64,000 nucleotides of DNA, taken from positions 310,001 to 374,000 of the forward strand of contig JAHBVE010000001.1 in assembly GCA_019637675.1 (NCBI GenBank), given 5' to 3'. This DNA is from Anaerolineales bacterium (lineage in GTDB: Bacteria > Chloroflexota > Anaerolineae > Anaerolineales > UBA11579). Numbering within the stretch: position 1 is the stretch's first letter; the number at the start of each line of letters is the position of its first letter. Under the pieces are notes generated by a model, which did no database searches, was not told the origin of the DNA, and saw only the letters and a list, made by a program, of their open reading frames with translations. Below are positions 1 to 10,392 of the stretch, piece by piece. The position numbers and the translations under genes were made by a program.

Positions 1-1
1 A

Positions 2-2395
<2,394 letters not shown>

Positions 2396-2432
2396 CGGCA
2401 ATCCCGCGCATCGTTTATCATCCAGTTCACTC

Positions 2433-3389
2433 ATGGACTGGCTGAGGGGAATTCTGCGTGAGAACCGCACTGAAACTAGCAGTCCGCCGTACTGGCGGGC
2501 TGCTTTCATGGTGCTGCTCGGCGCGGCTGTGCTGGGCTGGCTGCTGCGGGATGCGCCGCTGCTGGGCTGGGACTGGTTCCATACCATCCGCATCGGCGGT
2601 GACATTGATGTGTGGTATCCGGGCTGGACCAAGCTGCTGACCCGTCCGCTGGCCGGTTTGCCGTGGCGCTGGGGTCTGGCGTTCTCTAATGGGTTGATGC
2701 TGGCCGGGGTGGCGATCGCCACGTACTTGCAGCGGCGTGACCGCTGGAGCGCGCTCGGCGCGGTGCTGGCGGTGCTCAGCCCACCGGTGCTGGTGCTGCT
2801 GTGGGCCGGCAACGTCGACGGCTGGGCCTTGCTGGGCTACCTGACCCTGCCCTGGGGCGTGCCGCTGCTGATGATCAAGCCCACCATCGGCGCGTTCGTG
2901 TTGCTGACCCGGCGCAGCTGGTTCATCGCCGGGCTTATTTTTGCGGCGCTCACGCTGCTCGTGTGGGGTTGGTGGCCGGCGCAAGCGATCGGCATGCATG
3001 TGACCGGCGGCAACATCCACACCTCGTCAAGCATGGGCTGGTACATCCTCGGTTGGCCGATCGGGGCGCTGGGCGTGCTGCTGATGTTGTTCACAGATCG
3101 CAAAAGCCCGTGGCACATGATGGCGGCCGGCTCGTTCCTGATGCCGTACGTGTTCCCGTATCACTTTATTCTTCTGCTGCCGGTGCTTGGACGCTGGCGC
3201 GGGTTGCGCCAGGTGCTGGTATGGCTGGGGGCCTGGACCCTGTTCGGATCGTTCATCTTTGGCTACGCGGCCACCTGGGTCGGCTACCTGTTCCCGCTGG
3301 TTGTGTGGCTCTTCATCTTTGAGGAGACACCGCGCAGCCAAACTTGGCTGGCCGAGGTGCAGAGGCTATGGCGGATAAGCAGAGCGTAG
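2433..3389 (+). CDS. Multi-pass membrane protein of unknown function
   Basis: A 318-residue protein with about eight to nine hydrophobic segments, beginning with a short polar N-terminus and the segment AAFMVLLGAAVLGWLL. I recognise no catalytic motif. The alternation of short loops and Trp/Gly-rich helices resembles GT87/DUF2029-like polyprenyl-phosphate sugar transferases, but the resemblance is weak. The ATG at 2433 is chosen because it follows the leuS stop by 37 bp and begins the natural N-terminus; longer readings run into leuS. TATCAT ends 11 nt before this ATG and there is no Shine-Dalgarno, so a very short leader is likely. The 3' end overlaps the next gene by 22 bp, suggesting co-transcription. 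Confidence 0.7.
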   Translation: MDWLRGILRENRTETSSPPYWRAAFMVLLGAAVLGWLLRDAPLLGWDWFHTIRIGGDIDVWYPGWTKLLTRPLAGLPWRWGLAFSNGLMLAGVAIATYLQRRDRWSALGAVLAVLSPPVLVLLWAGNVDGWALLGYLTLPWGVPLLMIKPTIGAFVLLTRRSWFIAGLIFAALTLLVWGWWPAQAIGMHVTGGNIHTSSSMGWYILGWPIGALGVLLMLFTDRKSPWHMMAAGSFLMPYVFPYHFILLLPVLGRWRGLRQVLVWLGAWTLFGSFIFGYAATWVGYLFPLVVWLFIFEETPRSQTWLAEVQRLWRISRA

Positions 3390-3745
3390 AAGAGTACATC
3401 GCAGGCCTTCAAGAGCCGCAGAGGTCGATCGTTGCGGCGGTGCGGGCCATGATCCTGTCGGCGGACGCCAAGGTGGCCGAGCGCATTAAGTGGAATGCCC
3501 CCAGCTTCGGCTATGGCGATGAAGATCGCATCACGTTCAATCTGCGCAAGGGCGTCATGCTCATCTTCCACCGCGGCGCTAAAGCCGAGGGCGATGCGGC
3601 CTTTGCATTCAAAGACCCGTCAGGTTTGGTGGAGTGGCTCAATAACGAGCGCGGGGCAGTGCGCTTCGACAGCCTGGCGGATGCCGAAGCGAGCAAAGCC
3701 AAGTTCGTCAAGCTGGTGAAAGCCTGGCTGAAGGCGACGAGATAA
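3368..3745 (+). CDS. DUF1801 (YdhG-like) protein
   Basis: A 125-residue soluble protein of the DUF1801 family. Typical family features are the N-terminal EYIAGLQEPQRSIVAAVRAMI helix, the AERIKWNAPSFGYG segment, and the C-terminal KAKFVKLVKAWLK helix. The fold is a small alpha/beta domain; the biochemical role of the family is not established. The start at 3368 (MADKQ) is chosen over an upstream in-frame ATG at 3344, because the extra eight residues are Gly/Arg-rich and not family-like. The gene overlaps the preceding membrane-protein gene by 22 bp and is followed at once by a palindrome that can end the transcript. Confidence 0.85.
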   Translation: MADKQSVEEYIAGLQEPQRSIVAAVRAMILSADAKVAERIKWNAPSFGYGDEDRITFNLRKGVMLIFHRGAKAEGDAAFAFKDPSGLVEWLNNERGAVRFDSLADAEASKAKFVKLVKAWLKATR

Positions 3746-3751
3746 AAAAGC

Positions 3752-3772
3752 GGGCCGGTCTTAGACCGGCCC
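3752..3772. repeat. CCCCTAC-type palindrome, possible terminator
   Basis: GGGCCGGTC-TTA-GACCGGCCC, a perfect 9-bp-arm palindrome followed by CTAC. It belongs to the same family as copies at 10125, 11140 and 59981 (arms GGGCGGGTC, loop TGA or TTA, trailing CTACG). It lies between two convergent genes and may also act as a bidirectional terminator, though the T-run is missing. Confidence 0.7.
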
Positions 3773-3788
3773 CTACACTTCCAAAAAA

Positions 3789-5003
3789 CTAACGGGTTTG
3801 AGTTGTACGCGGTCTGCGTGAGCGCCGGCGTTCCACGCCGCCGGGCGGCAGGGCGCCGCGCGGGTCACGCGCATACGGCGTGCTGACGACCCACAGGCCC
3901 AGCGCCCACACGGCCAGCGGCAGCAGGGCGCTCAGCGTCTCCCGCCCGCGCAGCTGCGCCACCAGGTGCAGCGCGTAGGGCAGAGCCAGCATGACCGTCA
4001 GCAGCCAGGGCCACAGGCGCCGGCGCAGCTCGGGCGCCGAGTGCTCGGCGTGGCGCAGGGTCAGCAGCAGCGGGATCAGCAGCAGGACGAAATCATAGGT
4101 CCACGCATACGGGGAGAGGAACAGCGAGAGCGGCACGAACAGCAGCACCACGGAGGTGAAGTTGGTGTGTTTGTAGCGGCGCATCCACCATACCGAGAAG
4201 ATCGCCAGGCCAACCGCCACCACGCCGCCGAGGAGCGACCAGGCCGGCGCGCCAAGATCGGCCAGCAAGCCCCACAAGGTTGGCACCTGGGCCAGGTTGG
4301 CCTGCAGCGTGCCGCCGCGGCCCAGCGTATGCTCCAGCCAGACTTGCAGCCAGCCCGGGCGCATCAGCACGCTGATGAAGTACAGCGCCAGCGCGCTGGC
4401 GGCGGTGCTGATCCACACCCGCCAGCGGCGGTGGGCCAGCGCCCAACCCATGATGGCCCAGGCCAGGAACAGCACCGGGCTGGGGCGCAGGGCGGCCAGC
4501 GCCAGCATGGCGCCTGCCGCCCAGTCTTTGCGGCGCATCAGCAGCATGTAGGCGGCTGACAGGAAGAACAGCAAGAGAAATGAAGGGTGGCGCTGCCACC
4601 AGGCGATGATGGTGGGCAGGAACAGGACGACGCACGCCACGACCAGGGCCAGGCGGCGCGGCTGGCGCAGGTCTACGCCGCGCAGCAGCCAATAGCACGA
4701 GACGGCCAGCAGCAGCTGGCAGAAGAACAGCCAGGCCACCTCGCCGGCCGTGGCGGGCAGCAGCGAGAACGGCGCGAACAGCAGCGCCATCGGCGGCGGG
4801 TAGATGAATACGGCGTTATCGGTATAGCCATCGCCAAACAGGCGGTGGGCCGCGTCCCATTGGGCCGGGTCGTACAGGTCCAGCCCGTTGCGCAGGGCGG
4901 TGCCGGCAATGTGCATCATGGGGTAGTTATTGTCTGGCTGCTGGCCGGGGCCGACGTTGGCGTTCAGATAGAAGAGCAGGGCTAGCACGGCGATGCCAAG
5001 CAA
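3789..5003 (-). CDS. GT87/DUF2029-like membrane glycosyltransferase
   Basis: A 404-residue integral membrane protein with about ten hydrophobic segments. The N-terminal part has the pattern of polyprenyl-phosphate mannosyltransferase-like GT87/DUF2029 proteins: DLYDPAQW in the first large loop, then FIYPPPMALLFAPFSLLP, WQRHPSFLLLFFLSAAYMLLM, and PYAWTYDFVLLLIPLL. Such enzymes transfer a sugar from a lipid-linked donor outside the membrane; the acceptor is unknown here. The only usual start in frame is TTG at 5003, which leaves almost no N-terminal tail. The frame stays open upstream for about 50 codons with a Lys/Arg/Pro-rich stretch but no ATG, GTG or TTG, so the true start is uncertain. The C-terminus is Arg-rich. 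Confidence 0.75.
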   Translation of the reverse strand: MLGIAVLALLFYLNANVGPGQQPDNNYPMMHIAGTALRNGLDLYDPAQWDAAHRLFGDGYTDNAVFIYPPPMALLFAPFSLLPATAGEVAWLFFCQLLLAVSCYWLLRGVDLRQPRRLALVVACVVLFLPTIIAWWQRHPSFLLLFFLSAAYMLLMRRKDWAAGAMLALAALRPSPVLFLAWAIMGWALAHRRWRVWISTAASALALYFISVLMRPGWLQVWLEHTLGRGGTLQANLAQVPTLWGLLADLGAPAWSLLGGVVAVGLAIFSVWWMRRYKHTNFTSVVLLFVPLSLFLSPYAWTYDFVLLLIPLLLTLRHAEHSAPELRRRLWPWLLTVMLALPYALHLVAQLRGRETLSALLPLAVWALGLWVVSTPYARDPRGALPPGGVERRRSRRPRTTQTR

Positions 5004-5107
5004 GATCAGGGCGACGTTGCTCGTCTTCGGCGGCGGGCTGGGTTTGGGGGCGCGTGGAATGCTGCGTTTGCGTGTGGCGGTCTTGCGAGCCCCCTGTTTA
5101 CGCGTAG

Positions 5108-6940
5108 CTATGCGGCGCCTCCGGCCAAGCGGGCACGTTCCTGCTCGGCGATCTCAGGTTCCAGTTTCTTGTACAGCGGGCCGGGTTGGCGCAGTTGGCG
5201 GCCGCCCTCCAGCGCGCTGGGGCGCCAGCGGCCGGGGATGGCCGCGGCGCGGTAGCGCAGCGCCTGGTGCTCGCCCAGGCTGTCGGTTATGCCTTCGGTG
5301 TACTGCTCGCCGAAGAGCGGGGCGTGGTAGCCCAGCATGCTGTGCAGCGCCTCGGCGCTGTGCGGCAGGAAGGGCGCCAGCAGCAGCTTGAGGTTGTCGA
5401 TGGCGCGCAGGGCGGTGTAGATGGTGATGGCGGCGGCGTCCTTATCGGTCTTGACCTGGGTCCACGGCGCCTGCTCGTCGAGGTAGCGGTTGACCTCGGC
5501 GGCCAGGCGCATGGCTTCGCCGAGGGCGGCGCGCAGCTTGACGCTCTCGAGCAGCTGGCCCACGGAGTCGAAACCGGCTTCCACGCTGGCGAGCAGCTCG
5601 CGGTCTTGCGGGCGGAGGAAGGCGTTGGGCGCAGCATGCTGCGCCCCTACGGCTCGCAAAGACGGGTTCGGGACATGGCCGTCCCAGTGTTTGGCGGCGA
5701 AGGAGAGCACGCGGTTGGCCAGGTTGCCCCAGGTGGCGACGAGCTCGTTGTTGTTGCGGCGCACAAAATCATCCCAATCCCAGTTGGCGTCGCTGGTCTC
5801 GGGCATGTTGACGGTCAGGTAATAGCGCAGCGGGTCAGCGTCGTAGCGGCTGAGGAAATCCAGCCCCCATACGCCCCAGTTGCGGCTGCCGGAGATCTTG
5901 CGGTTCTCCATGTTAAGGAATTCGTTGGCCGGCACGTCGTAGGGCAGGGTCAGCGGCTTGCCCTCGGCGCCTTCAAAGGTGCGGGCGAACTCATCGGCCA
6001 CGCCGATGAGTTCAGCCGGCCACATGATGGCGTGGAAATCAATGTTGTCCTTGCCGATGAAGTAGTAGGCGCGGGCGGCGGGGTCGGTCCACCAGCGGTG
6101 CCAGGCTTCCGGCTGGCCGCTGAGGGCGGCCCACTCGATAGCGGCGGAGAGGTAGCCGATGACGGCCTCGAACCAGACGTAGAGGCGCTTGTCGTCCCAG
6201 CCGGCCTCGGGCACCGGGATGCCCCAATCCAGATCTCGGGTGATGGGGCGGCCGCGCAAACCTTCGCTGCGGATCCAACCCAGCGAGCGGTTGACGACGT
6301 TGGGGCGCCAATAGCTCTTGCGCTCCTCGAGGAAGCTGACCACCTGGCTCTCCATCTTGCCCAGGTCGAGGAAGTAATGCGTGGTGTTGCGCAGCTCCGG
6401 GGTGGAGCCGTCTTCCTTGGCGCGTGGATTGATGAGCTGGGTCGAGTCGAGCACGTTGCCGCAGTTATCGCACTGGTCGCCGCGGGCGCTGTCGAAGCCG
6501 CAGATGTAGCAGGTGCCCTCGACGTAGCGGTCAGGCAGGAACTTGCCCAGGCTGGCCGAGTACCACTGCTGCTGCTCCTCGGTGTAGAGGTAGCCGCGCT
6601 GCTTCAGCGCGGTGAACATGGCCTGCGAGACCTTGAAGTGGTTCTCGGTGTGGGTGCTGGTGAACAGGTCGTACTGCAAGCCCAGCTTCTGGAAGAGTTC
6701 GATGAAGCCGGCGTGGTAGCGATGGTAGACCACCTCAGGGCCGACGCCCTCGGCGTCAGACTTGACGGTGATGGGCGTGCCGTGGGCATCCGAGCCGGAG
6801 ACCATCAGCACCTGGTTGCCCTTGAGGCGCTGGTAGCGGGCGAAGATATCGGCAGGCAGGTAGGAGCCGGTGATATTGCCGACATGGATCTCAGCATTGG
6901 CGTACGGCCAGGCGACGGCGACGAGGATGTGTTTGCTCAT
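5108..6940 (-). CDS. metG: Methionyl-tRNA synthetase
   Basis: Class Ia synthetase charging tRNA-Met, 610 residues. Motifs are HVGN (HIGH) in PYANAEIHVGNITGSYLPAD, the zinc knuckle CYICGFDSARGDQCDNCG near residues 145-165, and the KMSKS signature as KISGSRNWG near residue 350. The anticodon-binding helical domain follows, and there is no C-terminal EMAP-like tRNA-binding domain. ATG at 6940 gives the usual N-terminus MSKHILVAVAWPYANAEIHVG. TATACT ends 10 nt before the ATG and no Shine-Dalgarno is seen. Unusually, residues near 430-445 (RAVGAQHAAPN) are encoded by a copy of an intergenic palindromic repeat, inserted in frame at the join between the catalytic and anticodon domains. Confidence 0.97.
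   Translation of the reverse strand: MSKHILVAVAWPYANAEIHVGNITGSYLPADIFARYQRLKGNQVLMVSGSDAHGTPITVKSDAEGVGPEVVYHRYHAGFIELFQKLGLQYDLFTSTHTENHFKVSQAMFTALKQRGYLYTEEQQQWYSASLGKFLPDRYVEGTCYICGFDSARGDQCDNCGNVLDSTQLINPRAKEDGSTPELRNTTHYFLDLGKMESQVVSFLEERKSYWRPNVVNRSLGWIRSEGLRGRPITRDLDWGIPVPEAGWDDKRLYVWFEAVIGYLSAAIEWAALSGQPEAWHRWWTDPAARAYYFIGKDNIDFHAIMWPAELIGVADEFARTFEGAEGKPLTLPYDVPANEFLNMENRKISGSRNWGVWGLDFLSRYDADPLRYYLTVNMPETSDANWDWDDFVRRNNNELVATWGNLANRVLSFAAKHWDGHVPNPSLRAVGAQHAAPNAFLRPQDRELLASVEAGFDSVGQLLESVKLRAALGEAMRLAAEVNRYLDEQAPWTQVKTDKDAAAITIYTALRAIDNLKLLLAPFLPHSAEALHSMLGYHAPLFGEQYTEGITDSLGEHQALRYRAAAIPGRWRPSALEGGRQLRQPGPLYKKLEPEIAEQERARLAGGAA
5627..5650. repeat. REP-like palindrome inside metG
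   Basis: GGGCGCAGCATGCTGCGCCC is a perfect 20-bp palindrome, followed by CTAC(G). The outer bases and trailing CTACG match the intergenic palindromes at 10125, 11140, 10308 and 59981. Read on the metG strand it encodes VGAQHAAP. It keeps the metG frame. Confidence 0.8.
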
Positions 6941-6995
6941 ACGTTGAGCCAGTATACAACGGCGCGCCGCGCTGCCGCCAGTGGGGCGCGTGTTG

Positions 6996-7820
6996 TTAGT
7001 GCTGCGTGAGCGACACGATGAAGAAGGTCACCCAATACGGGTCGATCAGGTTGGCCAGCGTGCCCCACATGAGGCCGAGCAGCGCACCGCCCAGCACATC
7101 CCGCGGGTAGTGGGCGCCCACGTACATGCGGGTGAAGCCCACGCCGGCGGCCACGGCGTACATGAAGGCACCGAGCAGGAAGCCGGGCTGCAGGTGATGG
7201 TTGAGTAGAGCGGCCAGAAAGAAGATCTGCGAGGTGTGCCCGCTGGGGAAGGAGCGCCCGGGCTCACGCCAGCCGACGACGCGGGCGTTGGGATTGGTGA
7301 GGAAGGGGCGGGCACGATCCGTGAGGGCTTTGAGCACCTCGACCATCAGCGAGAGGGTCAGGGTGCCGAGGGCCAACTGCAGCGAGAGATCGCGGTTGCT
7401 GCGCCAAAAGTAGATGGCGAGGCCGATGGCCAGGATGCCGCTGCCGAGTTGGCTGAAGCTGCCCAGGGCAATATCCAGCCAGCGCGGGCGGCGGCCGCGC
7501 AGATTGAAGAACAGGAAGGCGCGGTTATCGATCTCTTGCCCGCGGGCCCACAGCAGCGAGAGGGCCAGCAAGCCCAGGATGAACATGGGCACGATCAGGT
7601 TGCGCTGCAGGGTCAGGGCGCGCCACAGCACCTCGCGCTGCTCCGGCGGGGCGAAGCTGAGCAGGAAGACCAGGGCGCTCAGCGAGGCAACGAAGATGCC
7701 GATGCGGTAGGGGAGCGGACGTTTATGGGAGCTGGGAGTGGGCTTGATCTGCTCTTGCAGGGTTTCGACTTGCTCCTGCAAGGTTTCGACAATGGGGGGC
7801 GGTGTGTTCTTTTTCGGCAT
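6996..7820 (-). CDS. PAP2-family phosphatase
   Basis: Membrane-bound phosphatase of the PAP2 superfamily, 274 residues. The three motifs of the family are present: KALTDRARPF (C1), PSGHTS (C2) and RMYVGAHYPRDVLGG (C3), with the catalytic His residues in C2 and C3. An N-terminal cytoplasmic stretch with the repeated phrase VETLQEQ precedes about six membrane segments. Substrates of the family are lipid phosphates such as phosphatidate or undecaprenyl pyrophosphate. Its neighbour 9 bp upstream is a diacylglycerol-kinase-like lipid kinase, so the pair could interconvert a lipid and its phosphate (inference). TAGACT ends 6 nt before the ATG, which may give it a leaderless transcript of its own. 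Confidence 0.93.
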   Translation of the reverse strand: MPKKNTPPPIVETLQEQVETLQEQIKPTPSSHKRPLPYRIGIFVASLSALVFLLSFAPPEQREVLWRALTLQRNLIVPMFILGLLALSLLWARGQEIDNRAFLFFNLRGRRPRWLDIALGSFSQLGSGILAIGLAIYFWRSNRDLSLQLALGTLTLSLMVEVLKALTDRARPFLTNPNARVVGWREPGRSFPSGHTSQIFFLAALLNHHLQPGFLLGAFMYAVAAGVGFTRMYVGAHYPRDVLGGALLGLMWGTLANLIDPYWVTFFIVSLTQH

Positions 7821-7829
7821 CGTTGAAGT

Positions 7830-8765
7830 CTATTTCCTGCGGGCTTTGCCGCGTGCGGTGTGGGCGGCCATGACGGTGAGCGCCTTGGGCAGCACCTCGA
7901 TCCTGGCGGAGCCGTGACCGAGCTCCAGCCCGTCGGCCATGATGTTCATGGCCGGCAGCGAGTGTAGCCTAAGTTGCTTGACCTGATAGTGCTTCAGCGC
8001 TTCCTGGTCCACAGTGCCGGCCAGCGAGCGGATGGCAAAGGAGATGAAGTGGAACTTGGTCATGTCTGAGAAGACGAACACATCCAGCTTGCCGTCGCGG
8101 TACGAGACCTTGGGGTCGATCTGGATGTTGGGGCCGATGTAGGGCATGTTGGCGACGAGCACCACATGCCCGCTGGCCTTGACCCTGCGATGGCCGAGCT
8201 TGCTGCCAGCATCCAGCGTGAGGAGGGCCTGGCTGGGCTCGGCGGCCATGAAGGTGGAGATCCACTCGCCGATGCGGGTCACATCGCCGTGCTGCAGGTC
8301 ATCGGTCAGCTCGTAGAGGTCGGAGACCAGGCCGATGGTGACGAGTTCAAGGAAGTGGCGGGTCACTCCGCCGCTGCGGGCTCGGCCGACATCGATGCGC
8401 AGGGGTTGGCCGTTGCGCAGCAGAGCGACCGCGCCCGGAATATCGGCCGGCACGCCGAGATTGAGGGCCAGGTTGTTGCGGGTGCCGATGGGGATGATGC
8501 CCAGGCGCAGCGGCGTGCGCACCATGTGGTGGGCGACGCTATCCACTGTGCCGTCGCCGCCGGCCACGGCGACCAGGCGGGTGCCCTCGGCCAGGGCGCG
8601 GCGCACCACGGCGCGCACATCGGCCCCGGGCTCGATCACGAACACCTCGGGCAGGATGTCGTTGGCCTGCATGGCCAGCAGGATGTCGATGAGCTGCTGG
8701 GGCGACTCGTTCTGATTGCCGGCCGTGTAGTTGTAGATCAGCTTGACCTTGAGCGGTTTGGGCAT
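7830..8765 (-). CDS. Diacylglycerol kinase family lipid kinase (YegS/DgkB-like)
   Basis: A 311-residue soluble or membrane-associated lipid kinase of the DAGK_cat family. The N-terminus KVKLIYNYTAGNQ replaces the usual NPxSG loop, followed by the nucleotide-binding motif AVAGGDGTVDSVAHH near residue 68 and the GIIPIGTRNNLALNLG segment. The C-terminal beta-sandwich ends with MADGLELG, as in YegS. Family members phosphorylate diacylglycerol or related lipids with ATP; the exact substrate cannot be read here. The ATG at 8765 gives the expected start MPKPLKVKLIYN. The gene lies just upstream of the PAP2 gene. Confidence 0.92.
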   Translation of the reverse strand: MPKPLKVKLIYNYTAGNQNESPQQLIDILLAMQANDILPEVFVIEPGADVRAVVRRALAEGTRLVAVAGGDGTVDSVAHHMVRTPLRLGIIPIGTRNNLALNLGVPADIPGAVALLRNGQPLRIDVGRARSGGVTRHFLELVTIGLVSDLYELTDDLQHGDVTRIGEWISTFMAAEPSQALLTLDAGSKLGHRRVKASGHVVLVANMPYIGPNIQIDPKVSYRDGKLDVFVFSDMTKFHFISFAIRSLAGTVDQEALKHYQVKQLRLHSLPAMNIMADGLELGHGSARIEVLPKALTVMAAHTARGKARRK

Positions 8766-9115
8766 AGTAGTTCGAACGGCGGTTTACTCCCCGCGTTACA
8801 GCGTGCTGGTTGCGTGCACACATATGGTAACCCGGCAGGATCAGAGTAAAAGTATTAATAATCATCATGCCTGACACGGGGGGGGGTGAACCCCACTGTT
8901 AAAAGTTAAAACTTGACAAGCCATGCTTGTCAGAAGGAGGTGTGGGCTCAGTTGTTAAGGTGCGCAGCTACATTTGCATATGACCATGAATTTGGAAGCT
9001 GAAGGGAAATTGGTGGCAGGCGTCAAGGCACTGGGGGTCGGGTCTGGTAAGAATGCGGTGAGGCAGGCCGACTAGATAGAAAGCATGCAAGGTATACTTG
9101 TGCGAAAGGTAACAA
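8766..9115. other. Intergenic region with hairpins and no clear gene
   Basis: About 350 bp between the divergent lipid-kinase and nfuA genes. I see a G-run hairpin near 8880 (GGGGTGAACCCC), an inverted repeat TGACAAGC-CAT-GCTTGTCA at 8914-8932, and a strong AAGGAGGTG at 8934-8942 with no convincing ORF after it. The only ORF is 31 codons (8980-9075). The TATACT at about 9092 suits an nfuA promoter, and GAAAGG at 9103-9109 suits its ribosome-binding site. Confidence 0.45.
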
Positions 9116-9778
9116 ATGACTGAGGCGAGCACCCAAGTATTGGACATTAGCCAGGCAGCCAGCGATAAGATCGCTGAGCTGATCCGGACGCGCGGCAAAG
9201 AGGGGCTGGCAGTGCGAGTAGGCATCCGTGGCACGCTGCCCGGGGGCGGCTACCAGACCGAGTTCAAGTTCCAGGAGCGCAGCAATGCGACGCCTGAGGA
9301 TATTGTGCAGCCGGCGGGCGAGTTCGATTTCCTGTTCGCCCCGGACGTGGCCGACAAGGTGAAGGGCTGCCGGGTGGACTACGACGACCAGCGCTACGCG
9401 GCTGGCTTCAATATTGAATACCCGCCGACGCCGTTCGGCCCGCCGGCCGAGCGCGTGCGCACGGACTGGAGCGACCCACTGGCGATCCAGGTGCAGCAGG
9501 TCATCAATGATTTCATCAACCCCGGTGTGGCCGGACACGGCGGCTGGGTGTTGTTGACGGATGTGCGCGACACATCGGTATATGTGGAGATGGGCGGCGG
9601 CTGCCAGGGCTGCGGCCTCTCGGCGGTGACGCTGCGCCAGGGCATCGAGCGCGCCATTATGGAAGCGGTGCCTGAGGTGAAGGAAGTAATCGATATCACC
9701 GAGCACGGCGAGGGTGAGAACCCGTATTACGCGCAGGATGCGGCGCAGGCGATGGGTGGGGCGTCGCCGTTGGCGTGA
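9116..9778 (+). CDS. nfuA: NfuA-type Fe-S cluster carrier
   Basis: A 220-residue two-domain protein. Residues 1-100 match an A-type (IscA/HesB) domain that lacks the usual cysteines (GTLPGGGYQTEF), as in NfuA. Residues about 125-200 are an Nfu domain with the cluster-binding CxxC in EMGGGCQGCGLSAVTLRQGIE. Such proteins accept a 4Fe-4S cluster and deliver it to apo-targets in the cytoplasm. Between the domains lies a Pro-rich linker (YPPTPFGPPAERV). The ATG at 9116 follows GAAAGG. It is monocistronic, ending before a hairpin terminator at 9838. The architecture is clear, though the distance to classical NfuA is not known. Confidence 0.9.
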   Translation: MTEASTQVLDISQAASDKIAELIRTRGKEGLAVRVGIRGTLPGGGYQTEFKFQERSNATPEDIVQPAGEFDFLFAPDVADKVKGCRVDYDDQRYAAGFNIEYPPTPFGPPAERVRTDWSDPLAIQVQQVINDFINPGVAGHGGWVLLTDVRDTSVYVEMGGGCQGCGLSAVTLRQGIERAIMEAVPEVKEVIDITEHGEGENPYYAQDAAQAMGGASPLA

Positions 9779-9784
9779 TTTTTG

Positions 9785-10392
9785 AGATGTAAGCTGTAAG
9801 CGGTAAGTTGTAAGCTAAAGGCAAACCACAAAGGCACAAAGAGCACAAAGGAAACTTTGTGCTCTTTTTTTATTGTGTGTTTGGGTGAGTGAGGGCGGGT
9901 CTGAGAGCCGTCCCTATGGTGTGGCGGGCCGCTACGATGTGCATCCCGAGCGTAGCGAGGGATCCTTGTGGGGTGTATGGATGAGATGCGCGTTGCGTGG
10001 AAGATGTGTGAATCGTGGGTCCTTCCCTGAGCGAGTGTCGTGCGCTGCTACGCAGCGCTGCTGGTGTGGATGGATAAACCCGGTCAGGATGACAGGGAGG
10101 TGTTTGGTAGGGGCGGTGAGTGGCGGGCGGGTCTGAGACCCGCCCCTACGCCGTGAATCCCGAGCGTAGCGAGGGATCCTTGTGGGGTTTGTGGGTGAAA
10201 CGCGCGTTGCGTGGAAGATGTGTGAATGATGGGTCCTTCCCTGAGCGGGCGTCGGCGGTTCTGGTGTGGATGTAGAAACCCGGTCAGGATGACACGGGGT
10301 GTTGGATAGGGGCGGGGTCACCCCGCCCCTACATGTGCGGGCATGGGGGTTGCAAGAATCAGTAAAGCTTTGTGCCCTTTGTGCTCTTGTGG
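9785..10392. repeat. Repeat-filled intergenic region (two element families)
   Basis: About 600 bp without a gene. It begins with a TGTAAGCGGTAAG/CACAAAGGCACAAAG element (9789-9870). Two full units follow, starting ATCCCGAGCGTAGCGAGG (about 9943 and 10155), running through GGAAGATGTGTGAAT and GGGTCCTTCCCTG and ending AACCCGGTCAGGATGACA (about 10100 and 10295). The units are separated by CCCCTACG palindromes at 10125-10145 and 10308-10330, with a decayed one near 9895-9924. The reverse arm of the first element (TTTGTGCCCTTTGTGCTC) closes the region at about 10370. No coding sequence is supported. Confidence 0.85.
9838..9870 (+). terminator. Intrinsic terminator after nfuA
   Basis: AAAGAGCACAAAG, a GAAA loop, CTTTGTGCTCTTT, then T-rich. 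The left arm is also the end of a dispersed repeat (CACAAAGGCACAAAGAGCACAAAGG), so the terminator is built from repeat DNA. Confidence 0.8.

Noticed and set aside
5186..7009. A 607-codon open frame antisense to metG.
   Set aside because: It is a GC-rich shadow of metG: no family motif, no ribosome-binding site, and metG itself is unambiguous. The same applies to long antisense frames over leuS, the cyclase at 31356 and the GGDEF gene at 40108.
8980..9075. A 31-codon ORF (MTMNLEAEGKLVAGVKAL...) in the gap before nfuA.
   Set aside because: Short, no Shine-Dalgarno at the right distance, and no hydrophobic or motif pattern. Mentioned only as part of the structured gap.
9873..10321. Small ORFs with phrases such as HPERSEGSLW and ARDSRRRGGSQT.
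   Set aside because: They are translations of the intergenic repeat units and recur wherever the units do.
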